The notes under the pieces are model-generated. The model saw nothing but the letters and a program-made list of their open reading frames with translations, ran no database searches and had not been told where the DNA came from. Shown in pieces: positions 8,844 through 17,468 of a stretch of 55,297 nucleotides of DNA (its first letter is position 1; the number at the start of each line of letters is the position of its first letter). This stretch comes from Tardiphaga robiniae (lineage in GTDB: Bacteria > Pseudomonadota > Alphaproteobacteria > Rhizobiales > Xanthobacteraceae), in NCBI RefSeq assembly GCF_013359755.1, contig NZ_JABMCJ010000060.1, forward strand, positions 1 to 55,297, given 5' to 3'. The position numbers and the translations under genes were made by a program.

Positions 8844-9781
8844 GACGTCACCTTTTCCGTGTCGAGCACCGGCAATACGCGCTCGATCTCGCCGCGATGC
8901 TTTTCGAGAAACGCGGGCAGTTTCAGATGCTCGCCGAGGGATTCGACGGGCTCGTCCACGGCGAAGCCGGGGATGTCGGTGGCGATCTCGAACAGCACGC
9001 CGCCGGGTTCGCGGAAATAGACCGAGCGGAAGTAGTTACGGTCCTTCTGCTCCGTCGGCTGCTGGCCGTGGGTCTTCACCAGCTTGTTGGCCATCACCTG
9101 TTGATCGGCGTCATCGACGGCGCGGAAAGCGATGTGATGCACCGAGCCGCGGCCCTGACGACCCGGCAGGAAACCGCCGGCCTCATAGATGTCGACAATG
9201 CCGCCTTCGACGCTGTCGGTGCTCAGGCGAATGATCGAGCCTTCACGCGCGGTTTCCTTGAAGCCGAACACGTCGGTGAGGATCGCGCTGGTCTTCTCGG
9301 CCTTCTCTAGCAGAAGCGTCACGCCATGGAAGCCGCGGATCGCGTGCTCCGCCGGAACGTCGCCATTGCTCCAGCCGGGCTCGTTCTCCGCGCCGGCAAC
9401 GCCGACCAGAGCGAGGCTCATGCCGTCCGGATCGGTGAAGGGCAGCACGGCTTGGCCGAAGCGTTTTTCGAGCGCCTCATGGGCAATGCCCTTCTCGATG
9501 AAGCGATGCGTCCAGTAGCCGAGCGAGCGGGCAGGGACCCGGAACGAAGTCTGCTGGGTCTGGCCCACGCCGCCACGGCCGGGGGCCGCATGCTCCCACG
9601 GGAAGAAGGTCAGGATGGTGCCCGGCTTGCCGGTCTCATCGCCGTAGTAGAAGTGGTAGGTGCCCGGATCGTCGAAATTGACGGTCTTCTTGACGAAGCG
9701 CATGCCCAGCGCGCGGGTGTAAAAATCGAAATTCCGCAAGGCGTTACCGGCGATTGCGGTGACATGGTGGATGCCTGACAT
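8840..9781 (-). CDS. Ring-cleaving dioxygenase, MhqO/glyoxalase superfamily
   Basis: A 313-residue protein with two vicinal-oxygen-chelate modules. Metal ligands expected of the family are visible: the histidines of IHHVTAIAG at the N-terminus, the histidines of SVHHIAFRAVDD at the start of the second half, and a glutamate in GGVLFEIATD near the C-terminus. AGGAG lies 7 bases before the ATG. MhqO-type enzymes cleave hydroquinone-like rings. It is first in a two-gene operon with the hydrolase and divergent from a LysR regulator, a normal set-up for an effector-inducible pathway. The actual substrate is unknown. Confidence 0.85.
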   Translation of the reverse strand: MSGIHHVTAIAGNALRNFDFYTRALGMRFVKKTVNFDDPGTYHFYYGDETGKPGTILTFFPWEHAAPGRGGVGQTQQTSFRVPARSLGYWTHRFIEKGIAHEALEKRFGQAVLPFTDPDGMSLALVGVAGAENEPGWSNGDVPAEHAIRGFHGVTLLLEKAEKTSAILTDVFGFKETAREGSIIRLSTDSVEGGIVDIYEAGGFLPGRQGRGSVHHIAFRAVDDADQQVMANKLVKTHGQQPTEQKDRNYFRSVYFREPGGVLFEIATDIPGFAVDEPVESLGEHLKLPAFLEKHRGEIERVLPVLDTEKVTS

Positions 9782-9873
9782 GGTCTGTCTCCTGGTTAGG
9801 AAGGCGTCTCGTCTTCCGTTGCCGGGATAATTGGGTCATCCCCGTTCAAAGACAATCTGGCCATTTGTGACAT

Positions 9874-9898
9874 GACTGTCTATGAATTGGGGACAGTC
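9874..9898. promoter_or_regulatory. Probable LysR operator for the mhqO-like operon
   Basis: GACTGTC (9874-9880) and GACAGTC (9892-9898) are perfect inverted arms 11 bases apart, 11 bases before the LysR start codon and 92 bases before the dioxygenase start. Such a dyad in a divergent LysR promoter is the usual binding and autorepression site. Confidence 0.55.
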
Positions 9899-9909
9899 GG
9901 GAATGCTCC

Positions 9910-10821
9910 ATGGATAAGCTCAACAGCCTGCGCGCCTTCGTCAAAGTCGTCGAACTCGGCAGCTTCTCCGAAGCAGGGCGGCAGCTGCGGCTGTCGCGCT
10001 CGGCGATCTCGAAATATGTCGGCGAGCTCGAACAGGACCTCGGCGTGCAATTGCTCAACCGCACCACGCGCCATGCCAGCGCGACCGAGAACGGTCAGGC
10101 CTATTTCGAGCGCGCGCTGACCATCCTCGCCGATCTCGAAGCCGCCGATCAGGCGGTGGCGCAGGCGCAGTCGACGCCGCGCGGATTGCTGCGCGTCAAT
10201 GCGCCGATGTCATTCGGCACGCTGCAGCTCGGGCCTGCCATTGCCGACTTCATGGCGCAGTGCCCAGAGTTGCAGATTCAACTCGTACTGTCGGACGATC
10301 AGGTCGACCCGATGCAGGGCGGTTTCGACGTGACGCTTCGCATCGCCGACCTGGAGTCTTCAAGTCTCATCGCGCGAAAAATCGTCGCCATCGATCGCGT
10401 CGTCTGCGGATCTCCTGATTACTTCAAGCAGCACGGCACGCCGAAGCTGCCGGAGGATCTGCGCAGCCACGCGCTGCTCACCTATGGCTTCCTACTCACG
10501 GGCAATCAGTGGAAGCTGACCGGCAGGGATGGCAACGATCACTGGATCCAGCCGAGCTGGACGCTCTGCGTCAACAATGCTGAAGTACTGCGCGATGCCG
10601 CGATCAAGGGCAGGGGCGTCGCGCTGCTGCCGACCTTCATTGCCGGCGATGCATTGCGCGCGGGCGCTCTGCGCAGCGTGCTCAATACCTACGAAGCACC
10701 GCCGCTGACGCTCTATGCGATCTATCCGCCCACGCGGCATCTCGCCGTAAAAGTGCGGCTGTTCATCGATTTCCTGGCGGCGCGCTTCAGCGGCGTGCCG
10801 GAGTGGGATGAGAAGCTCTAG
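9910..10821 (+). CDS. LysR-family transcriptional regulator
   Basis: 303 residues: winged helix at about 1-60 (LNSLRAFVKVVELGSFSEAG, then SRSAISKYVGELEQDLG) and an effector domain with the CrgA-like pattern FGTLQLGPAIADFM. Divergent from the ring-cleaving dioxygenase operon, which is its likely target, with quinones or phenols as possible inducers (inference). The last codon and stop share the bases CTAG with the stop of the convergent helicase gene, so the two reading frames overlap by four bases. Confidence 0.85.
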   Translation: MDKLNSLRAFVKVVELGSFSEAGRQLRLSRSAISKYVGELEQDLGVQLLNRTTRHASATENGQAYFERALTILADLEAADQAVAQAQSTPRGLLRVNAPMSFGTLQLGPAIADFMAQCPELQIQLVLSDDQVDPMQGGFDVTLRIADLESSSLIARKIVAIDRVVCGSPDYFKQHGTPKLPEDLRSHALLTYGFLLTGNQWKLTGRDGNDHWIQPSWTLCVNNAEVLRDAAIKGRGVALLPTFIAGDALRAGALRSVLNTYEAPPLTLYAIYPPTRHLAVKVRLFIDFLAARFSGVPEWDEKL

Positions 10822-12896
10822 CGCCAGATCGCGCGCATCCGCGAATTGATGTCCATGCGCACACCCTGCGCCGCCGCGCGCGCGGGATCAGCGGCGGCCA
10901 CTTGCGGCCAGGTTGTGCGCTCGAACAGGCCGAGCAGCGCTTCCGGAATGAAGCGGGTGCGCGACGCATAGACGTGGCGGTCACCTTGTGCGTGCTGGCC
11001 GTGGGTGAAGAAACGCTGCGGCACCATCAGATGCAGATCGTCCTTGGCGCGCGTCATCGCCACATAAAGCAGCCGGCGCTCTTCCTCGATCTCCGCTGAT
11101 GTCCCGGTGCCCAAATCCGACGGCATGCAGCCATCGACCACATTCAGCACATAGACAGACTTCCATTCCTGCCCCTTGGCGGAATGGATGGTCGAGAGGA
11201 TCAGATAGTCCTCGTCGAGCAGCGGCACGCCGGACTGATCGCTGGTCGCGTCAGGCGGATCGAGCGTGAGTTCGGTGAGAAAGCGTTCGCGCGACGGATA
11301 GCCTGACGCGATCGCTTCGAGCTGGATCAGATCGGCGCGGCGCGTCAGCGAATCCTCGTGAATGCGATCGAGATGCGGCTCATACCAGCGTCGCGCCAGT
11401 TCCAGTTCGGCGGGCCAGCCCGCACGGCGTGACTTGATCTCGCTGATGACCTCGACAAAGCCGCGCCAGTCGGCTGCTGCGCGCGGCGGCGCCGGCGCGT
11501 GAGCGAGGGCGTCGATCGGATCGGGTGCCGCGATCATGTGATCCAGCGCGCGCTGTGCGGAAGCTGGCCCCACACCGGGTAGCAATTGCATCAGCCGGAA
11601 ACCGGCGACCCGGTCACGTGGGTTCTCCACGAAACGCAGCAGCGCCAGTATGTCCTTCACATGCGCGGCGTCGAGAAACTTCAGGCCGCCGAATTTGACG
11701 AATGGAATGTTCCGCCGCGTCAGCTCCACTTCGAGTGATCCGCTGTGCGACGACGTCCGGAACAGCACGGCCTGTTCCTTCAGCTTCATGCCGCCTTCGC
11801 GATTGTCGAGCACGCGCGCGACGATGGCGCGGGCCTGATCGGTCTCGTCCCGGATGGTGACGAGTTGCGGCTTGGCGGAGGAGACGCGGTCGGTCCAGAG
11901 ATTTTTGGTGAAGCGCTCGCGCGCAAGATCGATCACGCCATTGGCCGCTGCCAGGATCGGTTGCGTGGATCGATAGTTGCGGTCGAGCGTGATGATTTGC
12001 GCGGGTGGGCTGAACTGCCTGGGAAAATCGAGAATGTTGCGCACTGTGGCGGCGCGAAACGAATAGATCGACTGCGCGTCGTCGCCGACGACGGTGAGGC
12101 CGTGACCATGCGGCTTCAGCGCCAGCAGGATCGCCGATTGCAGGCGATTGGTGTCCTGATATTCGTCCACGAGCACGTGATCGAAGCGACCGCCGATATC
12201 GCTAGCCAGTAGCGGTTCGCTCGCCATCTGCGCCCAGTATAGAAGCAGGTCGTCGTAATCGAGCACGTTCTGCTTCTGCTTGGCTTCGACATAGCTGGCG
12301 AACAGCTCGCGCAGCTCGGCTGACCACGCCGCGCACCACGGATAGGATGCGCCGAGCACCTGATCGAGTTCGGTCTCGGAATTCACGCAGCGGGAATAGA
12401 TCGCGAGGCATGTGCCTTTTGTCGGGAAGCGCGTCTCGGTTTTGGAGAAGCCGAGTTCGTGCCGGACCAGATTCATCAGGTCGGCGGAATCCTCGCGGTC
12501 GTGAATGGTGAAACCGGGATCGAGTCCGATTTGTTCGGCATAGTCCCGCAGGAGCCGCGCGCCGATGCCGTGGAATGTGCCAGCCCAGGCCAGCGCATCG
12601 GTCATGACGCCGGTATTGTCGCCCATCACTTGGCGCGCGATGCGCTCGACGCGGCGGCTCATCTCGCTGGCCGCGCGCCGTGAGAAGGTCATCAGCAGGA
12701 TGCGGCGCGGATCGGCGCCGTTGACGAGCAGATGCGCCACGCGATGGGCGAGGGTGTTGGTCTTGCCGGAACCGGCACCGGCGATGACCAACAGCGGAGC
12801 TGACGTGACGCTGTTCCCATGCGGGAACACGCCATGCTCGACGGCACGGCGTTGTTCTGGATTGAGGGCGTCGAGATAAGAGGCTTGAGCGAGCAA
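10818..12896 (-). CDS. UvrD/Rep-family ATP-dependent DNA helicase
   Basis: A 692-residue superfamily 1A helicase. Motif I GAGSGKT is at 40-46, motif II is LVDEYQDTN, motif III GDDAQSIYSFRAA, motif IV carries LDRNYRST, motif V TIHSAKGQEW and motif VI VAMTRAKDDLHLM. It lacks the long C-terminal extension of housekeeping UvrD (about 720 residues in E. coli) and has a short linker rich in Ala/Pro. It is a stand-alone gene between convergent LysR and a repeat-bearing gap. Role in repair or replication restart is likely, but it may be a second, accessory copy. Confidence 0.88.
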   Translation of the reverse strand: MLAQASYLDALNPEQRRAVEHGVFPHGNSVTSAPLLVIAGAGSGKTNTLAHRVAHLLVNGADPRRILLMTFSRRAASEMSRRVERIARQVMGDNTGVMTDALAWAGTFHGIGARLLRDYAEQIGLDPGFTIHDREDSADLMNLVRHELGFSKTETRFPTKGTCLAIYSRCVNSETELDQVLGASYPWCAAWSAELRELFASYVEAKQKQNVLDYDDLLLYWAQMASEPLLASDIGGRFDHVLVDEYQDTNRLQSAILLALKPHGHGLTVVGDDAQSIYSFRAATVRNILDFPRQFSPPAQIITLDRNYRSTQPILAAANGVIDLARERFTKNLWTDRVSSAKPQLVTIRDETDQARAIVARVLDNREGGMKLKEQAVLFRTSSHSGSLEVELTRRNIPFVKFGGLKFLDAAHVKDILALLRFVENPRDRVAGFRLMQLLPGVGPASAQRALDHMIAAPDPIDALAHAPAPPRAAADWRGFVEVISEIKSRRAGWPAELELARRWYEPHLDRIHEDSLTRRADLIQLEAIASGYPSRERFLTELTLDPPDATSDQSGVPLLDEDYLILSTIHSAKGQEWKSVYVLNVVDGCMPSDLGTGTSAEIEEERRLLYVAMTRAKDDLHLMVPQRFFTHGQHAQGDRHVYASRTRFIPEALLGLFERTTWPQVAAADPARAAAQGVRMDINSRMRAIWR

Positions 12897-12978
12897 GGCA
12901 TGTATCCGAGGTGACGAATCACGCTCGCTGATTCCCGCTTTGTTCGCAATGGAAGAGCGGCACTTCCCTTTCGGCTGT

Positions 12979-13110
12979 CATCCCCGCGAAAGCGGGGATC
13001 CATACACACCGAGTTTCGGTGATGCGCAGGTGGAGAGGTCTGTTTCCCTGACGACGTCGGAGGTTATGGGTCCCCGCCCCGCGCACGCCTTCGGCGTGCT
13101 AGGCGGGGAC
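12979..13110. repeat. Intergenic palindromic repeats
   Basis: Two hairpins: ATCCCCGC-GAAA-GCGGGGAT (12980-12999) and a nested one with GTCCCCGCC (13070-13078) against GGCGGGGAC (13102-13110) around GCACGCC/GGCGTGC. They lie just downstream of the chemoreceptor stop on the minus strand and may stop its transcript. Same general style as the other short repeats of the window. Confidence 0.6.
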
Positions 13111-13134
13111 GACATATGAGCGTGTTGCAGACGA

Positions 13135-15096
13135 TTACGCCGCCCGCACTTCGCGGAGGAACACATCGACCTGCGTGCGGAGGTCTTCGCCGTTGCGTGA
13201 CAGGTCCGCGGCCGACTCCACCACGCGCGACGCGGCGAGGCCGGTCTCGCGGGCGGCGTCATTGACGCCGGCAATGTTTTGCGAGACCTCGCCGGTGCCG
13301 CGGGCGGCTTCGGCGACGTTGCGGGCGATTTCGAGCGTGGCTGCGCCCTGTTCCTCGACGGCGGCGGCGATGGCGCTTGCGATCTCGCTGACGCGGCCGA
13401 TGGTCGAGGTAATGCTCTGGATCGAACCCACCGAGAGCTTCGTGGCACTCTGAATCGCGCCGACCTGTGCCGAGATTTCGTCCGTTGCCTTCGACGTCTG
13501 GGTGGCCAGTGCCTTCACTTCGGAAGCGACGACGGCGAAGCCGCGGCCGGCTTCACCTGCGCGGGCCGCTTCGATGGTGGCATTGAGTGCGAGCAGGTTG
13601 GTCTGCGCAGCGATCTCACTAATCAGCTTGACGACGTCGCCGATCTTCTGCGCGGCCTCCGCAAGGCTCTGCACTTCGCTATTGGTGACGTTGGCCTGCG
13701 ATACTGCATCGCCGGAGACGCGGGCAGATTCGTTGACCTGCTGTGCGATCTCGCTGATCGAGGCATTGAGCTCCTCGATAGCAGCGGCGACTGCCTGAGC
13801 GCTCTGCGTGGCCTCCTCGGATGCTGCCGCGACAGCTGCGGTCTGCCGGGTCGATTCCTCGGCGGTGGCCGCCATCGATTGCGCGGTTGTGCGGAGTTCG
13901 CCGGCAGCCGAACCAACGGCGGTGACTACGGTACCAACGCTGCCCTCGAAGCGCGAGGCGAGAGCACTCATGGTGTCGCGGCGATCAAGCTGGGCGCGCT
14001 CGCGCTGCTCTTCCTGGGCGGCGCGCAGCTGCTCGGTTTCAATCAGCCCGGTCTTGAAGATTTCGACGGCGCCGGCCATCGAGCCGATCTCGTCCTTGCG
14101 GCCTGCACCCGGCACCGCGATCGTGTGATTACCGCCCGCAATGGTCCGCATCGCAGTTTCGAGTGCGCGGATCGGCTTCGCCATCGAGCGGCCCATGAAG
14201 GTTGCGATGGCACCGGCGAGCAGCAGCACGCAGGCAGAAATGATGGCCAGCCAATTCAGCGAGGATCGCATCAGGCTATGATATCCGCTGGTATCACGGG
14301 TGATTTCGAAGACGGCGATGTTGTCGCCCGAAAAGCTCTTGATTGCGCCGAAGGTCGTGGCAACGGGCTTGTTGTCGAGTTCGCCATATTGGGTCACAAC
14401 TTCGCCGGCAAGCGCGCGACGCAGCATATCGACACCCGGAGCAGCCGACTTCAGGGTGGACGCCAGCGTCTTGCCGGCCTGGCCGTCGATCTGGTGAATG
14501 CCGACATCGACACCGAAACGCGACTTCATGGTGTCGACGAAAGTCTTGCCGAACGGAGCGCCGACATCGATCGTGCCGAGAATGGTATCACCATCCATCG
14601 CCGGTGCTACGCCAAAGACGTTGAGCGCATCACGGCCGGGCTCGATGCCGCCGACCGACTTCTTGCTGGTCATCGCCTGCACCACCATCTTGCGGCGCTC
14701 GGAAACGTTGTCTCCGAAGGTGCCGGGATTGTGGATGCGGGCGAAGCTGATGGCCGGCGGTGTTTGAATGGTGATCAGTTCGAGGCCGCGCGGCTTGATA
14801 CGCTGATGGGCCTCCTTCAGATTCGCGAGCGCACTGGCACGATCGTTCGCCTTGATGGCGTCCTTGATCGGCTGTGACGACGCGATCGACTCGGCAACTG
14901 CGAGCAGCGTGCGCGTTTCGGCATTCAGCGCTGCCGTGAGATTGGCGTAGTCATCATGCGCTTCGCGACTAAGGGCTGTGTCGATGATCGCCTGTTGCTG
15001 CCACATGCTGAAGGCTGCGAGCGCGCCGCACGATCCGGCAGCGACGAGCGTGATGGCGACAATCATACGTGCTGAAATAGAATTGAGTGCTTGCAT
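13135..15096 (-). CDS. Methyl-accepting chemotaxis protein
   Basis: A 653-residue inner-membrane chemoreceptor. TM1 is at about 10-32, a periplasmic sensor domain of double-Cache type spans about 33-280, TM2 lies at 280-302, a HAMP segment at 302-350 ([16 protein letters not shown]), and the cytoplasmic hairpin tip [18 protein letters not shown] at about 494-511. I prefer the ATG at 15096 because AAGGGG lies 7 bases before it; the ATG two codons upstream is only 1 base from that site. No cheA, cheW, cheR or cheB is nearby, so it must use a remote system. The ligand cannot be read from sequence. Confidence 0.92.
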   Translation of the reverse strand: MQALNSISARMIVAITLVAAGSCGALAAFSMWQQQAIIDTALSREAHDDYANLTAALNAETRTLLAVAESIASSQPIKDAIKANDRASALANLKEAHQRIKPRGLELITIQTPPAISFARIHNPGTFGDNVSERRKMVVQAMTSKKSVGGIEPGRDALNVFGVAPAMDGDTILGTIDVGAPFGKTFVDTMKSRFGVDVGIHQIDGQAGKTLASTLKSAAPGVDMLRRALAGEVVTQYGELDNKPVATTFGAIKSFSGDNIAVFEITRDTSGYHSLMRSSLNWLAIISACVLLLAGAIATFMGRSMAKPIRALETAMRTIAGGNHTIAVPGAGRKDEIGSMAGAVEIFKTGLIETEQLRAAQEEQRERAQLDRRDTMSALASRFEGSVGTVVTAVGSAAGELRTTAQSMAATAEESTRQTAAVAAASEEATQSAQAVAAAIEELNASISEIAQQVNESARVSGDAVSQANVTNSEVQSLAEAAQKIGDVVKLISEIAAQTNLLALNATIEAARAGEAGRGFAVVASEVKALATQTSKATDEISAQVGAIQSATKLSVGSIQSITSTIGRVSEIASAIAAAVEEQGAATLEIARNVAEAARGTGEVSQNIAGVNDAARETGLAASRVVESAADLSRNGEDLRTQVDVFLREVRAA

Positions 15097-15289
15097 CGAC
15101 ATGCCCCTTGGACCGCGGCAAGCAATTTTGCTGCGGCACTGAAATTCCACGTGAAAATAGGGAAGCCGAGTGAAGGAGCCCTTAATTACCTCTGATGTGT
15201 AGGTATCCTGGTATCATGATTCCATTATGCCGCAGCAGATTTGGCTTCGGGCGATGCCAGCATCAGTCGTGATCGAATGTGCGAGGATA

Positions 15290-15694
15290 CTAGTGGAGCC
15301 GAGACGAGCCATTCCCCGGCGCAAGGCACCGGTCCACGTGCGAGAGAAGAACCGCCGATTTGAGGGGCTTCTGGAGGCGACAGACGGCGCCGAGCTCGGT
15401 GGACATCGCGAGAAAATCGGGCGCGGACACGCCTGCCGGTGAGGCCGCGTGACCTGACATGACGATGATCGGGATCTCCGGGCGGCACCGATGCGCCAGC
15501 TTCATCGTCTCCAGCCCGTTCATCCCGGGCATGAAGATATCGATGATGAGCAGATCGAAATCGGCGTTGCGGAGAATGTGGCGCGCGCGCGGGCCGTCGC
15601 TCGCGCAGGTGACGCGGTGGCCTTCGCGCTCAAGCATCAATTTGGTGAAGATCTGAACGACCTTGTCATCGTCGACGATCAGGATGCTTGCCAT
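15290..15694 (-). CDS. Single-domain response regulator
   Basis: A 134-residue receiver domain without an output domain. Acid pocket D8-D10 (IVDDDKV), phospho-acceptor D52 in LLIIDIFMPGMNG, switch S80 in IIVMSGH and K109 in LQKPLK are all present, so it should be phosphorylatable. I start at ATG 15694, with GGGGA 8-9 bases upstream; the longer frame to 15838 would overlap the Crp-type gene. The kinase is not next to it. It sits between a Crp-type regulator and a chemoreceptor, all on one strand, hinting at a shared signalling circuit. Confidence 0.85.
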   Translation of the reverse strand: MASILIVDDDKVVQIFTKLMLEREGHRVTCASDGPRARHILRNADFDLLIIDIFMPGMNGLETMKLAHRCRPEIPIIVMSGHAASPAGVSAPDFLAMSTELGAVCRLQKPLKSAVLLSHVDRCLAPGNGSSRLH

Positions 15695-15758
15695 CTGCCG
15701 GTCCCCCGGATGCCGTCGCGCCAGTGCGGAGCATGGTTGTCTGGTTACGCACGCATCG

Positions 15759-16454
15759 CTACATGCCACGTTGCAAATGTGGCTTCTCGTTAAACGCCGC
15801 ATCGAGCAGCGACCTGTGGACCTGAATATGTCCGTCATAGCTGACGAAGCCGAGCTTACGAAACTTGTTCATGAAGAAGCTGACGCGCGACCGCGTGGTG
15901 CCGATCATCTCCGCCAGCATTTCCTGACTGATGTCGATATCGATGGGATGGCTGGCGCCTCCCTCGCCATAGTGAGCGAGGATCAGCAACAGGCGCGCGA
16001 GGCGCTTCTCGCTTGAATTGAACAACTGATCGATCAGATCTTCTTCGATGCGGTTGTTGCGCGACAGAAGATAGGCGACGAAGAATTCTGCGAAAGCCGG
16101 CTCGTCGCGCAGATGGGCGAGCATCACCGACTTGTTAATGGTAACAATCGTGCAGTCTTCCATCGCCGTCGTTGTGACGGTACGCAGCGGATGACCATTC
16201 AGGCAACCCTCACCCAGGAACTGTCCGGGTTCGAGCAGGCCGACGACGGCTTCCTTGCCTTGTTCAGACAGGACCGTGAGCTTGATACGTCCGCTCAGGA
16301 TGTAGCAAACAGAATCTGCCGTCTCACCCTGACAAAAGATGTTCTGGTTTTTCTTGTAGTCGGTCGTAACCCTTCCGATGCCGGGACAGGTCAGAAAATA
16401 CGGCGCATCGAACTCGGCTACAGCAGGAACCTTCAAGGCAGCTAGCCGTGTCAT
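15759..16454 (-). CDS. Crp/Fnr-family transcriptional regulator
   Basis: 231 residues: a cyclic-nucleotide-binding-type beta barrel at about 20-135 (GETADSVCYILSGRIKL, EPGQFLGEGCLNG), a dimer helix, and a Crp-type helix-turn-helix at about 176-202 (SQEMLAEMIGTTRSRVSFFM). Cysteines are present but not in the N-terminal cluster spacing of FNR, so it is probably not an oxygen-sensing Fe-S protein. SRSRVSFFMNKFRKLG-type recognition helices occur in a rhizobial subgroup of unknown effector. Divergent from the ABC-2 transporter. It could control that transporter or the downstream receiver gene. Confidence 0.87.
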   Translation of the reverse strand: MTRLAALKVPAVAEFDAPYFLTCPGIGRVTTDYKKNQNIFCQGETADSVCYILSGRIKLTVLSEQGKEAVVGLLEPGQFLGEGCLNGHPLRTVTTTAMEDCTIVTINKSVMLAHLRDEPAFAEFFVAYLLSRNNRIEEDLIDQLFNSSEKRLARLLLILAHYGEGGASHPIDIDISQEMLAEMIGTTRSRVSFFMNKFRKLGFVSYDGHIQVHRSLLDAAFNEKPHLQRGM

Positions 16455-16575
16455 CGCGAATCTCCGGAGATCGATCTTTGCAGGTCAGCGTAAATCTATT
16501 CAGGGTTGTATTGTTCCCGCCAGATCTAGTTAAATTGCCGGCATAAGAGATCAAAACGCACATGCGTGAGTGGGA

Positions 16576-16597
16576 GGATTGATGGGGTCATCAATCC
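16576..16597. promoter_or_regulatory. Perfect dyad in the Crp-type / ABC transporter divergent region
   Basis: GGATTGATG and CATCAATCC are perfect 9-base arms around GGGT. It lies 122 bases upstream of the Crp-type gene and 119 bases upstream of the ATPase ATG. It contains TTGA and TCAA but 8 bases apart, not the 6 of a Crp/FNR site, so the binding protein is open. Confidence 0.45.
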
Positions 16598-16715
16598 CGA
16601 TGTGCATATAGATACCACCAGGCGCGTGAGGCGGCGTAGTTACGTCATCGGATTCACTGCCTTGAAATAACTTCCCTCCATGTTGCTACGCAACTTAACG
16701 CGCAGATCGTCTGTC

Positions 16716-17468
16716 ATGTCCGCAACACACGCTGCCCTCGAATTGCGAGGGTTAACGAAACGTTTCGATCGGCCAGCTGTCGACGGACTCGATCTCACGG
16801 TTCGTGCTGGCGAGTTCTATGCGCTGCTGGGTGCCAACGGAGCCGGCAAGACGACGACATTGCGCATGGTCGCGGGATTGCTGCGTCCCGATGCCGGATC
16901 GGTGTCGATACTTGGTATCGACGCGCTCGCCGATCCCGTTGCAGCGAAACAGATCATGGCCTGGGTCTCCGACGAGCCGATGATCTATGACAAGCTGACG
17001 CCGCTCGAATATCTCGAATTCGTTGCCGGTCTATGGGGCTGCGATGCTGAAACGGCCGAGCGCACGTCGCATGAATTGTTGGCATCGCTAGGTCTTGGTC
17101 CACATCTGCATGAGCGATGCGAAGGCTTCTCCAAGGGGATGCGCCAGAAGGTAGCGCTGGCCGGCGCGCTGGTGCATGAGCCCCGGCTGATCATTCTCGA
17201 CGAACCTTTGACCGGGCTCGATGCCGTGTCGGCGCGTCATGTCAAAGGCCTGTTGCAGGATCGCGTGCGCTCCGGCTGCACGGTGATCATGACCACGCAT
17301 ATTCTCGAAGTCGCCGAACGCATGGCCGACCGGATCGGTGTGATCGCCGCAGGCAGGCTGATCGCCGAAGGTACGCTTGCCGAATTGCGTCAGCAGAACG
17401 GACAGGGCGACACCAGCCTCGAGGACATGTTCGTGGCGCTGGTGGACGGCGCGCCGGTTGCCGCATGA
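16716..17468 (+). CDS. ABC transporter ATP-binding protein (ABC-2 type)
   Basis: A 250-residue nucleotide-binding subunit: Walker A GANGAGKT at about 39-46, signature SKGMRQKVALA, Walker B LIILDEPLTGLD, and the switch histidine in MTTHILEVAE. I start at ATG 16716 (MSATHAALELRGL); an ATG 36 bases upstream is also in frame, and neither has a strong ribosome-binding site. The gene overlaps the permease start by four bases. Single NBD of the exporter (CcmA/DrrA-like) class, so export or lipid handling is more likely than uptake. Substrate unknown. Confidence 0.88.
   Translation: MSATHAALELRGLTKRFDRPAVDGLDLTVRAGEFYALLGANGAGKTTTLRMVAGLLRPDAGSVSILGIDALADPVAAKQIMAWVSDEPMIYDKLTPLEYLEFVAGLWGCDAETAERTSHELLASLGLGPHLHERCEGFSKGMRQKVALAGALVHEPRLIILDEPLTGLDAVSARHVKGLLQDRVRSGCTVIMTTHILEVAERMADRIGVIAAGRLIAEGTLAELRQQNGQGDTSLEDMFVALVDGAPVAA

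Noticed and set aside
13279-14877. Long plus-strand open frame antisense to the chemoreceptor gene
   Set aside because: Its translation has no recognisable family and the minus-strand frame is a complete chemoreceptor; such antisense frames are usual in GC-rich DNA.
16578-16593. Possible FNR/Crp site TTGAT...ATCAA in the Crp-type divergent region
   Set aside because: The two half-sites TTGA and TCAA are 8 bases apart, not the required 6; kept only as a dyad of unknown binder.
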